64,000 nucleotides of DNA from Duganella lactea (GTDB lineage: Bacteria; Pseudomonadota; Gammaproteobacteria; Burkholderiales; Burkholderiaceae_D): contig NZ_WWCP01000025.1 in the NCBI RefSeq assembly GCF_009857505.1, positions 1-64,000 on the forward strand. The letters are read 5' to 3'. This document shows, in pieces, positions 55,847-64,000 of the stretch. The notes beneath the pieces are model-generated. The model was given only the letters and a program-made list of their open reading frames with translations, did not search any database and had not been told where the DNA came from. Within the stretch, counting starts at the first letter, position 1. Each line of letters starts with the position of its first letter. A program made the position numbers and the translations under genes.

Positions 55847-56156
55847 ACAACGCACCCTGCTGCAATTGACGCAGAAAATGAGCGCCGCCATCGTTTCCGA
55901 GGACTGGAAGACGCTGGCGGCGATTAACACCTTATTGGCGACCACGCTGCCGCAGATGGCGGCCCAGGGCGCGTGGAGCGCGCCCGAACTGGCCGCGCTG
56001 TCGGCGTTGCGCCAGATGCACGAACAAGCAGTCAAACGCTGCAACCAGGCCGCCGGGGAACTCGGCCGCCGGCTGCAAGAGATGCAATCCAACCGAGAGG
56101 GCTTCGTGGCCTACGCCCTCGAAAGTGAAACAGCAGAAAACGGAATCCAAGCATGA
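55839..56156 (+). CDS. fliT: FliT-like export chaperone (LafD)
   Basis: A 105-residue helical protein. It is assigned mainly from position after fliS, size and predicted helices; it would chaperone the cap protein FliD. Ends NGIQA, overlapping fliK by 4 bp (ATGA). Confidence 0.8.
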   Translation: MDRQRTLLQLTQKMSAAIVSEDWKTLAAINTLLATTLPQMAAQGAWSAPELAALSALRQMHEQAVKRCNQAAGELGRRLQEMQSNREGFVAYALESETAENGIQA

Positions 56157-57712
56157 GCACGACACTCTCCAGCGCCACGGCCGCGGCCAAGACCGCGCAA
56201 GCCGACCTGATCGCACCGGTCGCCGCCAATCCCGCCAGTGCGCTCGCGGCTGGCGGCCGCGGCGCGGCCACGGTCGCCAACGCCAAACCGTCCAATAACA
56301 GCGCCGGCACGGCAGCTTCGACCGGCAATGACAAGGCCCAGGGCGGACAATCACCAGCCGCCGCTCAGCCAGCGGCCCGCGACAACAACACCGCGCCGTC
56401 GGCGCCAGTCGCGCAACAGGCCGCCAATACTGCCAATGTCGCGAATGTCGCCGCCGCCGCGCCGCTGTTCGCGCAACTGCTGAACGTGGCCGGCGTGACC
56501 ACCGCCGTCAACGACGACAGCACCGACACCGACACTGGCGACGGCAAGCAGAGCGGCAGCGACGACGCCACCGTCGCCGACAGCGCCGCCACCGGCAACG
56601 TGTTGCCCGCGATGATCACTTCGATGCTGAATGTGGCGCCACCAGCGCAACCCGCGCAGACCGCCGCCGACGCCGAGACGGTGCGTGTCGACGCCGTCAG
56701 CGCCGCCGCCAACCTGAACGCCAGCGCCACCCGCCTCAACCTGGCCGCGGCCAGCGTGGCCGTGATGCCCCCGGCGACCGAGGCTGTCGCCGCGCCGGTG
56801 ACGCCGGCGCCGGCGACGGTGGCCGCCAACAGCGCCGCGCTGGCCAACGCCGCCACGCGCGAACTGGACAATGAACAAGCACCGCCCTCGCCCGCCCCGG
56901 CGCGGGTGGACAGCGGCGCGGCCGCCGTGCTGACCAGCGCCGGCGTGCGCCTGCCGGTCAGCGAACAGCAGCCAAAGACCGCCGCCCCAGCCCAGCCGGC
57001 GATCGCCGCCAAGCAGACCGCTCAGTCCGACGCCAATCTGCCGTCCGCATCGCCGGCGCCGGTGCCGGCCAACTACGCCGCTGCGCCATCAAGCGCGCCG
57101 CGCACAACCGACAGCGCCACGCCAGCCCCAGCCCCGGCCCCGGCCGCCGTCAGCGTCGCTGCCGCGAGCACCACCGTGGCTACCGACGATGGCAACAACA
57201 AGCTGCCGGGCGCCACCGCCACCGTCAGCCACCTCAACGTGGTGCAAACCGCCACGCCGGCCGCCGGCCAGGCCAGCGCCACCGTCAAACTGGCCGGCAC
57301 GCCGGAGCAGTGGCAACAGCCGCTGCGCGAGGCGCTGGGCGACCGCCTGCAAGTGCAACTGCAACGCAATAACGACCACGCGGTCATCCGCCTGGAACCG
57401 CCGAACATGGGCGCCATCGAGATCTCGATCCGCCACAGCGCCGGCACGCTGCAGGTCAACCTGTCGGCCAGCAACAGCGAAGTGGTGCGCCAGCTCAACA
57501 CCATCAGCGACGGTGTGCGCCAGGACCTGTCGAGCCGCCAGTTCGCCGAGGTCTCCGTCAGCGTTTCGTCGGCGCGCACACAAGCCCAGGCCCAGGCTGA
57601 TCAGGGCCAGGGTCGCAACGGCCAGCAACGCGGCCAGGACGACGCCCGCACACCGGGCCGCGCGCTGTCGGACGACGACAGCACCGCCACCTTTGCCATG
57701 ACCGGGGAGTAA
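56153..57712 (+). CDS. fliK: Flagellar hook-length control protein FliK (LafE)
   Basis: A 519-residue secreted ruler. A long Ala/Pro/Thr-rich low-complexity N-region (about 1-375) is followed by the C-terminal Flg_hook domain (about 380-485) with IRLEPPNMGAIEISI, the L-x-P-x-x-x-G-x-x-x-v motif. The C-tail is Gln/Gly-rich. It sets hook length and triggers the FlhB switch. Low sequence conservation in the N-region is normal. Confidence 0.92.
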   Translation: MSTTLSSATAAAKTAQADLIAPVAANPASALAAGGRGAATVANAKPSNNSAGTAASTGNDKAQGGQSPAAAQPAARDNNTAPSAPVAQQAANTANVANVAAAAPLFAQLLNVAGVTTAVNDDSTDTDTGDGKQSGSDDATVADSAATGNVLPAMITSMLNVAPPAQPAQTAADAETVRVDAVSAAANLNASATRLNLAAASVAVMPPATEAVAAPVTPAPATVAANSAALANAATRELDNEQAPPSPAPARVDSGAAAVLTSAGVRLPVSEQQPKTAAPAQPAIAAKQTAQSDANLPSASPAPVPANYAAAPSSAPRTTDSATPAPAPAPAAVSVAAASTTVATDDGNNKLPGATATVSHLNVVQTATPAAGQASATVKLAGTPEQWQQPLREALGDRLQVQLQRNNDHAVIRLEPPNMGAIEISIRHSAGTLQVNLSASNSEVVRQLNTISDGVRQDLSSRQFAEVSVSVSSARTQAQAQADQGQGRNGQQRGQDDARTPGRALSDDDSTATFAMTGE

Positions 57713-57720
57713 TCTGTTAA

Positions 57721-58215
57721 ATGAAGAATATGAAAATCATCATCGCCTTTGTACTGGTCGCCGTGGTCGGCGCCGCTGTGGCCGGAGGCGCGGTGTGGTA
57801 CATGTCGAAAGGCGGCGACGAGCACGCTGAAGAAAGCAAGGACAGCAAAGACAGCAAGAAAAAGCCGAAAAAGGAAGAAAAAAAGAAATCCGAATTGCCG
57901 CCAAAGTACCTGACGGTGGACAAGGTGGTGGTGATGCTGCGCCATGAACCGGGCGAGAACGTGACCCACTATCTGTCGGCCGACCTGGTGGTCGCGACCG
58001 ACGCCAAGCGCGAGAAGGAAACCAAGGAAAACCTGCCGATGCTGCGCAGCGTGGCGGTGAAGACCCTGTCCAACCTGCCGATGGCCAGCGCGCGCGTGAT
58101 GACCATCGACCAGTTTGCCGCGGAACTGAACAAGTCCTTCGACCATGCGTTCGACGAAGAGGGACGCGAAAAGCCGTTTGACGAAGTCATGATTGGCAAA
58201 CTCATCGTCGAGTAA
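57721..58215 (+). CDS. fliL: Flagellar basal body-associated protein FliL (LafF)
   Basis: A 164-residue single-pass inner-membrane protein (helix about 5-27). A Lys/Glu-rich linker (about 38-58) leads to the periplasmic FliL domain (about 60-164), ending in IGKLIVE. FliL helps the stator. It starts 8 bp after fliK. Confidence 0.93.
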   Translation: MKNMKIIIAFVLVAVVGAAVAGGAVWYMSKGGDEHAEESKDSKDSKKKPKKEEKKKSELPPKYLTVDKVVVMLRHEPGENVTHYLSADLVVATDAKREKETKENLPMLRSVAVKTLSNLPMASARVMTIDQFAAELNKSFDHAFDEEGREKPFDEVMIGKLIVE

Positions 58216-58246
58216 GCCGGGACGCATGAACACCAGTGGAGCGGGC

Positions 58247-58984
58247 ATGGGCTACGTAGAAGAATTCACAGACGCTTACGCGGAAAGCTACAGTGAGCAC
58301 GGCAGCGCGCCGGCGCCGCACAGCTTGGCCGACGAACAGAAGCATCTGATGGCGTATGCGCCGCTGGTCAAGCGCATCGTGCGCCAGCTCAACTCGCAGA
58401 TCGCCGGCGCCATCGACCGCGACGACATGGAGCAGATCGGCTTGATGGGCCTGCTCGAAGCGCTGCGCCGCTACGGCGAACCGGACGCCGCCTTCGGCAG
58501 CTACGCCAGCCTGCGCGTGCGGGGCGCCATCCTTGACGAGCTGCGCCGCCAGGACTGGCGTCCGCGCGCGGTACGCCAGCAAAGCCACAAGCTGCGCGAC
58601 GCGGTGCGCGCCCTCACCCGCAAGCTCGGCCGCGAGCCCAGCGAGCAGGAAATCATCAGCGGGTTGAACCTGACGGCGGACGCCTACCAGGCCTACCTGA
58701 TGGACGAGAACGCCGAGCTGATCGCCAGCTTCGACGACCTGCTGCAGGACAGCGTCAGCAACGACAGCGCGCCCAGCCCGGAAGAGCAGCTGATGGTGCG
58801 GCGCAGCCTGGAGCAGGCGCTGCGCGGCCTCGACGAGCGCGAACAGCGGGTGGTGCAGATGTATTACGAGTTCGAGCTGAGCTACAAGGAAATCGCCGCC
58901 GTGCTGGACCTGACCGACGCCCGCGTCTGTCAGCTCAACAAGGCGGCGCTGAACAAAATGAAAGCAGTTCTGCAAAGCGCCTGA
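58247..58984 (+). CDS. fliA: RNA polymerase sigma-28 factor FliA (LafS)
   Basis: A 245-residue flagellar sigma factor for class 3 genes. Region 2 includes YAPLVKRIVRQL and DDMEQIGLMGLLEAL, region 3 follows, and region 4 has LDEREQRVVQMYYEFELSYKEI in part with the final helix DARVCQLNKAAL. The ATG at 58247 has GGAG 5 nt upstream; an ATG seven codons earlier (58226) has a closer, weaker GGGA. FlgM at 61027 is its likely anti-sigma. Confidence 0.94.
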   Translation: MGYVEEFTDAYAESYSEHGSAPAPHSLADEQKHLMAYAPLVKRIVRQLNSQIAGAIDRDDMEQIGLMGLLEALRRYGEPDAAFGSYASLRVRGAILDELRRQDWRPRAVRQQSHKLRDAVRALTRKLGREPSEQEIISGLNLTADAYQAYLMDENAELIASFDDLLQDSVSNDSAPSPEEQLMVRRSLEQALRGLDEREQRVVQMYYEFELSYKEIAAVLDLTDARVCQLNKAALNKMKAVLQSA

Positions 58985-59036
58985 GCGGGCGCGGTGTGGC
59001 AGAGATTGAAAAAATGACGCGGAAAGGCGAATCATC

Positions 59037-59954
59037 ATGCAGCAAATAGTCGGTCTTCTCATAGTCTTAGGCAGCGTCTTCGGCGGCTTCTTCATGATGG
59101 GCGGCGCCTTCCATCAAATCTGGCAACCGATCGAGCTGATCGTCATTGCCGGCGCCGGCATGGGCGCGCTGGTGATCGGCAACCCCAGCCACGTGCTGAA
59201 GGAGATGATGACCCAGATCAAAAAGATCATCACCAAGAAGAAATACGACTCCGAGTTCCAGCGCCAGTTGCTGCTGCTGATGTACGAACTGCTGCAACTG
59301 GCCGCCGGTGGCCTGAAGGCGCTCGACGCCCACGTCGAGGCGCCCAAGGACAGCCCGGTGTTCCAGCGCTATCCGCGCGTGCTGGAAGAGCCGAAACTGC
59401 TGGCCTTCATCGTCGACAACTTCCGCCTGATGGCGATGGGCAAGATCAACGCACACGAGCTCGAAGGCGTGCTGGAACAGGAACTGGAAGCCATCCACAC
59501 CGAGCTGGAGCAGCCGGCCAAGTCACTCGGCAAGATCGGCGAGGCGATGCCGGGCTTCGGCATTCTGGCCGCCGTGCTGGGCATCGTGATCACCATGAAC
59601 ACCGTCAACGAAGGCGCGACCTCGGGCGAGATCGCCGAGCACGTCGGCGCCGCCATGGTCGGCACCTTCATTGGTATTTTCTTCTGCTACGGTCTGATCG
59701 ACCCGCTGTGCAATATGATGAAACAGCTGATCAACTCGGAAGCGTCGAACAAGGAAACCGTCAAGGTGGTGCTGGTGACCCACGTCGCCGGCAAGCCGCC
59801 GCTGCTGGCGATCGACGCCGGCCGCCGTCTGGTGGCGCTCAACATCAAGCCGAGCTTCGCCCAGCTGGAACGCTGGATCAACGATCTGGAAGGCCGCGAC
59901 AGCGGCTCGTCGGACAATTCTGGTCGCGGAGGACGTGGTGCTAAAGCCGCATGA
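59037..59954 (+). CDS. motA: Flagellar motor stator protein MotA (LafT)
   Basis: A 305-residue stator subunit with four membrane helices. Conserved GEAMPGFGILAAVLGIVITM in part PGFGILAAVLGIV and the cytoplasmic charged loop (about 70-160). With MotB it forms the ion channel powering the lateral motor. It overlaps motB by 20 bp. Confidence 0.95.
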   Translation: MQQIVGLLIVLGSVFGGFFMMGGAFHQIWQPIELIVIAGAGMGALVIGNPSHVLKEMMTQIKKIITKKKYDSEFQRQLLLLMYELLQLAAGGLKALDAHVEAPKDSPVFQRYPRVLEEPKLLAFIVDNFRLMAMGKINAHELEGVLEQELEAIHTELEQPAKSLGKIGEAMPGFGILAAVLGIVITMNTVNEGATSGEIAEHVGAAMVGTFIGIFFCYGLIDPLCNMMKQLINSEASNKETVKVVLVTHVAGKPPLLAIDAGRRLVALNIKPSFAQLERWINDLEGRDSGSSDNSGRGGRGAKAA

Positions 59955-60987
59955 CAAGGCGCATGACCAGACCATCGTCAAGCGCGGTGGCGGCAAGCAC
60001 AAACACGACGACCACGGCGGCGCCTGGAAGGTGGCGTTCGCCGACTTCTGCCTGGCGCTGATGTGCCTGTTCCTGGTGCTGTGGCTAATGGCGGCGCGCA
60101 ACACCGAATCGCTGGAACAGATCCTGACCGAGGCCGACGGCGCCAAGACCGACCAGGGCAAAGGCGTCATGCCGGAGCAGGTGGGCGGCCCGCGCGGCAG
60201 CCTGATCGACCGCTTCCCGATGCCGCACTTCGGCAACACCGAATCCGACGGCAAGCAAAAGTCCAAGGCCGAGGACACCGACGAGCCGACCAAGGAGCCG
60301 GCCGACGACGCCCCCACCGCGCCGATCACGCCCACGTCCAAGGTCAAGTACGAGAGCCCGGACGACCTGCAGGCGCTGTCGAAAGCGCTGACCAAGATGA
60401 GCGCCGAGTTCGGCCTGACCTCGAATCTGGAGGCGGTGATCACGCCCTACGGCTTGCGCGTGATGCTGCATGACACTGACCGCCAGGGCATGTTCGTGCG
60501 CGGCAGCGCGGTGCCGACCGACCGTTTCCGCTCGCTGTTGCGCAAGATGGGGCCACTGTTCCGGCAAATGGAAAACCAGATGCTGATCGTTGGCCACACC
60601 GATTCGCTGCAGTACGCCGACACCAGCTACGCCGCCTTCTCCAACTGGACGCTGTCGGCCAACCGCGCCATGTCGGCCCGCTCGCAGCTGCTGGCCGGCT
60701 CGATGAATCCGGAATCGGTGCTGCAGGTGGTGGGCATGGCCGACCGCGCGCCGCTCGACACCAAGCGCGCCGACGCCGGCGTCAACCGCCGCATCGAACT
60801 GCTGATCCTGACCACCGCCCAGGCCAGGACGATCGCCGCGATGTTCGGCATGCCGGACAACCGCAGCACGCTGATCCAGGATGTCGACACCGCATTGCCG
60901 GACGCGACGCTGCTGCAGAAACTGCGCAACCAGCTCAGCGGCCAGTCGGAAAACAGCCCGCTGCGCGATCCGCGCCGCAACAAATAA
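59935..60987 (+). CDS. motB: Flagellar motor stator protein MotB (LafU)
   Basis: A 350-residue stator subunit. The single helix (about 30-52) has the ion-carrying Asp in AFADFCLALMCLFLVLWL. An OmpA-like peptidoglycan domain (about 180-300) contains VGHTDSLQY and the NRRIELLI helix. Starts with GTG-GTG at 59935/59938 close to GGAGGA, so the second GTG may be used. Its linker (about 60-140) is long and Asp/Lys-rich. Confidence 0.94.
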   Translation: MVLKPHDKAHDQTIVKRGGGKHKHDDHGGAWKVAFADFCLALMCLFLVLWLMAARNTESLEQILTEADGAKTDQGKGVMPEQVGGPRGSLIDRFPMPHFGNTESDGKQKSKAEDTDEPTKEPADDAPTAPITPTSKVKYESPDDLQALSKALTKMSAEFGLTSNLEAVITPYGLRVMLHDTDRQGMFVRGSAVPTDRFRSLLRKMGPLFRQMENQMLIVGHTDSLQYADTSYAAFSNWTLSANRAMSARSQLLAGSMNPESVLQVVGMADRAPLDTKRADAGVNRRIELLILTTAQARTIAAMFGMPDNRSTLIQDVDTALPDATLLQKLRNQLSGQSENSPLRDPRRNK

Positions 60988-61026
60988 GACCGCCGTATGG
61001 AAACCAAGCCAACCCGAGGCACCCGT

Positions 61027-61302
61027 ATGAGAATCACGACCCCTACCCCCAACGGCGGCATGGCCGTCCAACGCGTGGCCGAGGCCGCCCCCGCCGACGC
61101 CACCGACGCCGTGGTCGCGCCCGCCGCCGCGCCCATGCAATCGTCCGTCATGCAACCGGCGCTGCAGGCCATGCGCGACATGCCGGAGATCGACCAGGAA
61201 AAAGTCGACATGCTGCGCAACGCGCTGGCCAACGGCGATCTGCCGTTCGATCCGGCCAAGCTGGCCGGTCTGATCCAGCGTTTCCACGGGAGCGAGAAGT
61301 GA
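61027..61302 (+). CDS. flgM: Anti-sigma-28 factor FlgM
   Basis: A 91-residue protein. The C-terminal sigma-binding helices are in EIDQEKVDMLRNALANGDL in part and FDPAKLAGLIQRFHG. The N-terminus is Ala/Pro-rich and disordered, as usual. The ATG at 61027 has GAGG 7 nt upstream; an ATG ten codons earlier (60997) has none. It inhibits FliA until hook completion, when it is exported. Its stop overlaps flgN (GTGA). Confidence 0.9.
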   Translation: MRITTPTPNGGMAVQRVAEAAPADATDAVVAPAAAPMQSSVMQPALQAMRDMPEIDQEKVDMLRNALANGDLPFDPAKLAGLIQRFHGSEK

Positions 61303-61748
61303 CCCCTGGTAGCATCAGCATTGCCAACCTGAGCCGGCAGGACGCGATGCGCGCGCTGCTGGCCGGCATCGCCGCCGATCTGCAGGCCTATCCGCAATTG
61401 GAACAGGCGCTGCAGCAGCAGTTCGACGCCGCGCTGCGCCACAAGTCGGCCGACCTGGCCGCCGCCGCCGAGGCTATCACGACGCTAGTTGACGCGATGC
61501 AGCAACGCCGTGCCGAGCGCGTCGCGCTGGTACAACGTTTAGTTGGTGAAACTGGCAATATGGTCCAGGCTTTTGCCTTGCTGAAAAGCCCGGCCCGCGA
61601 GAAAATGGAGGCGGACTGGACATCGCTGGAAGCGGCGGTGATCGAGTGCAAACGTCTCAGCAAGCGCAACGGCGATTTGCTGGCCGAGCAATACACCATC
61701 ATGCAGCGCGTGCTGCATGGCGAGGAGCAAATCTATGCGCCAGCTTAG
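61299..61748 (+). CDS. flgN: FlgN-like export chaperone
   Basis: A 149-residue helical protein with the FlgN pattern: coiled coil about 25-70 and the segment RRAERVALVQRLVGETGNM in part. FlgN chaperones the hook-filament junction proteins FlgK and FlgL. GTG start overlapping flgM. It overlaps the glucosaminidase gene by 14 bp. Confidence 0.88.
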   Translation: MTPGSISIANLSRQDAMRALLAGIAADLQAYPQLEQALQQQFDAALRHKSADLAAAAEAITTLVDAMQQRRAERVALVQRLVGETGNMVQAFALLKSPAREKMEADWTSLEAAVIECKRLSKRNGDLLAEQYTIMQRVLHGEEQIYAPA

Positions 61749-62511
61749 TGGGCTCGCCACGGGGATGCAAGCCACCGCACCCACTGCCGCCACCGTATCG
61801 AACGTCAGCGCCAGCCGCCCCACCGCGGCCACCGGCGGCTTTGCGCCCGCCGGCGCCTTCCATACCACGTTCCAGCAGGTGCAGGCCGACGTCGCCAGCT
61901 ACATCGCCCATGGCGACGGCGGCTTCCGCCAGGACGCCGCTGCCACTTCCCAGGCGATGAGCCTGCAAGCCATGGCGCTGCGCAACCGCGCCGGCGCCGG
62001 CCTCGACACGGATGGCGTCGACAGCGACACCCAGCAGCAATTCCTGGCCTCGATCAAGCCGTGGGCGCAGGAAACCGCCAGCAAGCTGGGCGTGACGCCC
62101 GAGTTGGTGGCCGCGCACGCCGCGCTGGAATCGGGCTGGGGCAAGCAGCCATTGAAGAACGGCCCGGCCAACACCAACAACCTGTTCGGCCTCAAGGCCG
62201 GCGGCGGCTGGCAGGGCGAGGTGGCACTGGCCAGCACCACCGAATATGAACAAGGCGCCATGCTGCGCAAGACCGAGCGCTTCCGCAGCTATCCCGACAC
62301 CGCCAGCGCCTTCCGCGACTATGCCGATCTGCTGACCAGCAATCCGCGCTACGCGGCCGCCCTCAACACCGGCAGCGATGCCCGCGCCTTCGCCAGCGGC
62401 CTGGCCCGGGCCGGCTATGCCACCGACCCCAACTATGCAGACAAACTGAGCAAGGTGGCCGCGCAATTGCAGCGCGGCGGCACGCTCAGCCCTACTCCGA
62501 CGGAGAATTAG
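61735..62511 (+). CDS. flgJ: FlgJ-like peptidoglycan glucosaminidase lacking a clear rod-cap domain
   Basis: A 258-residue protein. A glucosaminidase domain (about 105-245) has the catalytic Glu at E132 (AHAALESGWGK) and the NTNNLFGLKAG loop, as in the FlgJ C-terminal domain. The first 100 residues are Ala/Thr-rich without an obvious rod-scaffold domain. It sits in the flgM-flgN operon instead of after flgI, and a full FlgJ may exist outside the window. It would open peptidoglycan for the rod. The stop overlaps the convergent flgA stop by 20 bp. Confidence 0.8.
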   Translation: MRQLSGLATGMQATAPTAATVSNVSASRPTAATGGFAPAGAFHTTFQQVQADVASYIAHGDGGFRQDAAATSQAMSLQAMALRNRAGAGLDTDGVDSDTQQQFLASIKPWAQETASKLGVTPELVAAHAALESGWGKQPLKNGPANTNNLFGLKAGGGWQGEVALASTTEYEQGAMLRKTERFRSYPDTASAFRDYADLLTSNPRYAAALNTGSDARAFASGLARAGYATDPNYADKLSKVAAQLQRGGTLSPTPTEN

Positions 62512-63241
62512 CCGTGGCCGGCGCCGTCAGCGGAGTCACCGTGCCAGCGCCCGCCACCCGGGCGCGAATCACCGTGCCGTTGGCGTTGCGCACCCGCACC
62601 GCGTCGCCGCGGGCGCCGCTGTCGAGCGCGTCGCCGGCCATGCTGACCTCGATCTGCTCGTGGCGCGCCACGATCACCACCGGCTGGCCGCGTTTGACCA
62701 GCGTCGGCGCCGTCAGCACCGCGCGGCGCAACACCTCGCCGGCGCGCAAGCCGCGCTTGCCGCTCATGCCCACCACCTCGCCGGGATCGCCGATGCTGTC
62801 GGTGATCGATGAGATATCGTGGCGCTCCAGCAACACATCTTCGTCTGCCAGAACTTTCCCCGGCGCCAAGTCGCTTGCCATTACCACAATGCGCGCCGAC
62901 ACCTGCGCGCGCACGATGAACTCATATCGCCAGCCGTTGTTGCCGGCGCAAACGGCGACGAAACGCATGCGCGCCGGCAGCCGCGTCTCGGCGCCCTGCG
63001 CCGTCACCGGGCCGGCGCAGCCCGTCAATGGCCGCGTTCCGGGCACGACGGTGATGCCGAACTGTGGTTCGACCAGGCCGGCGTTCTCGGCCCAGCGCGC
63101 GATATGCTGGCGCGCCGCCGCCTCGACAATGACCGGCACCTGCGCCGCCGCCACCGGCCCGGCGGCCGACCAGGCGACAGAAAATGGAATGCAACATAGC
63201 GACATCAGAGCCGAAACAGTTACAATAGATTTGTTGAACAT
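62492..63241 (-). CDS. flgA: Flagellar P-ring assembly chaperone FlgA
   Basis: A 249-residue periplasmic protein with a signal peptide (about 1-27). The SAF domain and ChapFlgA end are in ASDLAPGKVLADEDVLLER in part, GKRGLRAGEVLRRAVL in part, and GQPVVIVARHEQIEVSMAG in part. The ATG at 63241 has GAGG 9 nt upstream; a TTG two codons before overlaps it. Divergent from flgB, the usual arrangement. Confidence 0.93.
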   Translation of the reverse strand: MFNKSIVTVSALMSLCCIPFSVAWSAAGPVAAAQVPVIVEAAARQHIARWAENAGLVEPQFGITVVPGTRPLTGCAGPVTAQGAETRLPARMRFVAVCAGNNGWRYEFIVRAQVSARIVVMASDLAPGKVLADEDVLLERHDISSITDSIGDPGEVVGMSGKRGLRAGEVLRRAVLTAPTLVKRGQPVVIVARHEQIEVSMAGDALDSGARGDAVRVRNANGTVIRARVAGAGTVTPLTAPATANSPSE

Positions 63242-63369
63242 GAGCAATACCTCTACTATGATGCCGAGACGGTGGCGCTGGCGAGCGCCCGGCCGTCATT
63301 CTACATGGCACGTAGCGGATCTGAGTCATGCAACCGTGTTTTACTGCAACGTCCACAAGGAGAAGAACA

Positions 63370-63732
63370 ATGGGCATTAACTTCAAAGATGCGGCCGGCC
63401 TGCATGCCGACGCGCTGGCCTTGCGCGCCGAGCGCACGCGCATCCTGGCGGCCAACATCGCCAATGAGAACACGCCCGGCTTCCAGGCCCAGGACATGGA
63501 CTTCGGCGCCACGCTGGCCAATGTCCAGGCCGAGGCCAACGGCGACCTCGGCGATGGCGGCGACAGCGCCCGCCTGTACCGCGTGCCCTACCACCCGACG
63601 CGCGACGGCAACACCGTCGAGATCGGCGTCGAGCAGGCCGCGTTCTCGCAGAACGCCACCGATTTCCAAACCAGCCTGACCTTCGTCAACATGAAGTTCA
63701 AGGGGCTGGCCAAGGCCATCGCCGGCCAGTAA
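63370..63732 (+). CDS. flgB: Flagellar basal-body rod protein FlgB
   Basis: A 120-residue proximal rod protein. The rod motif ILAANIANENTPGFQAQDM in part ANIANENTPGF is diagnostic and the C-terminal helix ends KFKGLAKAIAGQ. AGGAG 8 nt before the ATG. First gene of the flgBC... rod/hook operon. Confidence 0.96.
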   Translation: MGINFKDAAGLHADALALRAERTRILAANIANENTPGFQAQDMDFGATLANVQAEANGDLGDGGDSARLYRVPYHPTRDGNTVEIGVEQAAFSQNATDFQTSLTFVNMKFKGLAKAIAGQ

Positions 63733-63745
63733 GCGAGGAGCGCGC

Positions 63746-64000
63746 ATGTCCTTCAAGAATATTTCAGAAATCGCCGGCTCGGCCATGGCGGCGCAGTCGG
63801 TCCGCCTCAATACCATCGCCAGCAACCTGGCCAACGCCGATTCGGTGGCCGCCACCGAGGGCGAGACCTACCGCGCGCGCAAGCCGGTGTTCGCCGCCGT
63901 CATGGGCGACAGCGCGCAGGGCATGAACAGCGCCGGCGGCAAGGTCCAGGTGCTCGACGTGGTCGAGTCATCCGAGCCGCTGCGCCAGGTCTACGAACCG
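63746..64000 (+). CDS. flgC: Flagellar basal-body rod protein FlgC, 5' part
   Basis: The first 85 codons, cut by the window edge. It starts MSFKNISEIAGSAMAAQSVR, with LNTIASNLANADSVAAT as the rod motif and RARKPVFAAVM, typical of FlgC. GAGGAG lies 5 nt before the ATG and 13 bp separate it from flgB. Confidence 0.95.
   Translation, partial: MSFKNISEIAGSAMAAQSVRLNTIASNLANADSVAATEGETYRARKPVFAAVMGDSAQGMNSAGGKVQVLDVVESSEPLRQVYEP

Noticed and set aside
63306-63320. TGGCACG upstream of flgB as a sigma-54 promoter
   Set aside because: The -24 part is exact, but the -12 position reads GGAT with no GC at the required spacing.

Overview
The window comes from a GC-rich betaproteobacterium, most likely an Oxalobacteraceae member of the Massilia/Duganella/Rugamonas/Janthinobacterium type. 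That placement is inferred from gene content and order (abh-ridA-relA, tRNA-Val, thrS-infC-rpmI-rplT-pheS-pheT-ihfA-merR, a PilY1-type minor pilin operon, a lateral-type flagellar locus), not from a database search.

Layout. 1-117: 3' end of an IS110-like transposase. 127-9689 (minus): prfC, then the minor-pilin operon pilE-fimT-pilV-pilW-pilX-pilY1. 9791-11442 (minus): an OmpR-type two-component pair lying upstream of that operon in the same direction. 11635-14657: a Crp/Fnr-like regulator convergent with a NarX/NarL-like two-component pair. 14833-22968 (minus): the translation block merR, ihfA, pheT, pheS, rplT, rpmI, infC, thrS and two identical tRNA-Val(GAC) genes. infC starts with an AUA codon, and several intrinsic terminators divide the block. 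23117-27249: accessory metabolism (CDF metal exporter, serine hydrolase, CAT-like acyltransferase, LysR regulator with a divergent glutathione S-transferase). 27336-30839 (minus): relA, ridA and an alpha/beta hydrolase. 30945-39069: carbon and ketone-body metabolism (3-hydroxybutyrate dehydrogenase, DctA, ScoAB, an SDR, ETF-ubiquinone oxidoreductase), a PAS-LuxR regulator, and a HAF-repeat protein behind a perfect sigma-54 promoter.

39323-64000 is a nearly complete flagellar locus of the lateral (Laf/Flag-2) kind: flagellin, a FliK-like protein, the export/switch operon fliM-N-P-Q-R-flhB-flhA (minus), then fliE-F-G-H-I-J, fliD-S-T-K-L-A-motA-motB in exactly the lafB-C-D-E-F-S-T-U order, flgM-flgN, a glucosaminidase of the FlgJ C-terminal type, flgA (minus), and flgB-flgC running off the window end. 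It has its own sigma-28, anti-sigma, stator and export gate. The FliM-like protein has no CheY-docking N-terminus. No LafK-type sigma-54 activator is present in the window; the position it often occupies is a 596-bp non-coding divergent region.

The most unusual items are: (i) the sigma-54 promoter plus tandem 15-bp upstream repeats in front of the HAF-repeat gene; (ii) a family of palindromes sharing GGTGTCAGGTCTG that fill convergent gene junctions, one a perfect 37-bp-arm hairpin; (iii) a C at position 33 in both tRNA-Val genes; (iv) the AUA start of infC; (v) the lateral flagellar locus with its unusual FliM and FlgJ-like parts. I see no defence island, CRISPR array, prophage or biosynthetic gene cluster, and no clearly undescribed multi-gene system. 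The HAF/sigma-54 unit and the palindrome family are the closest to new biology.
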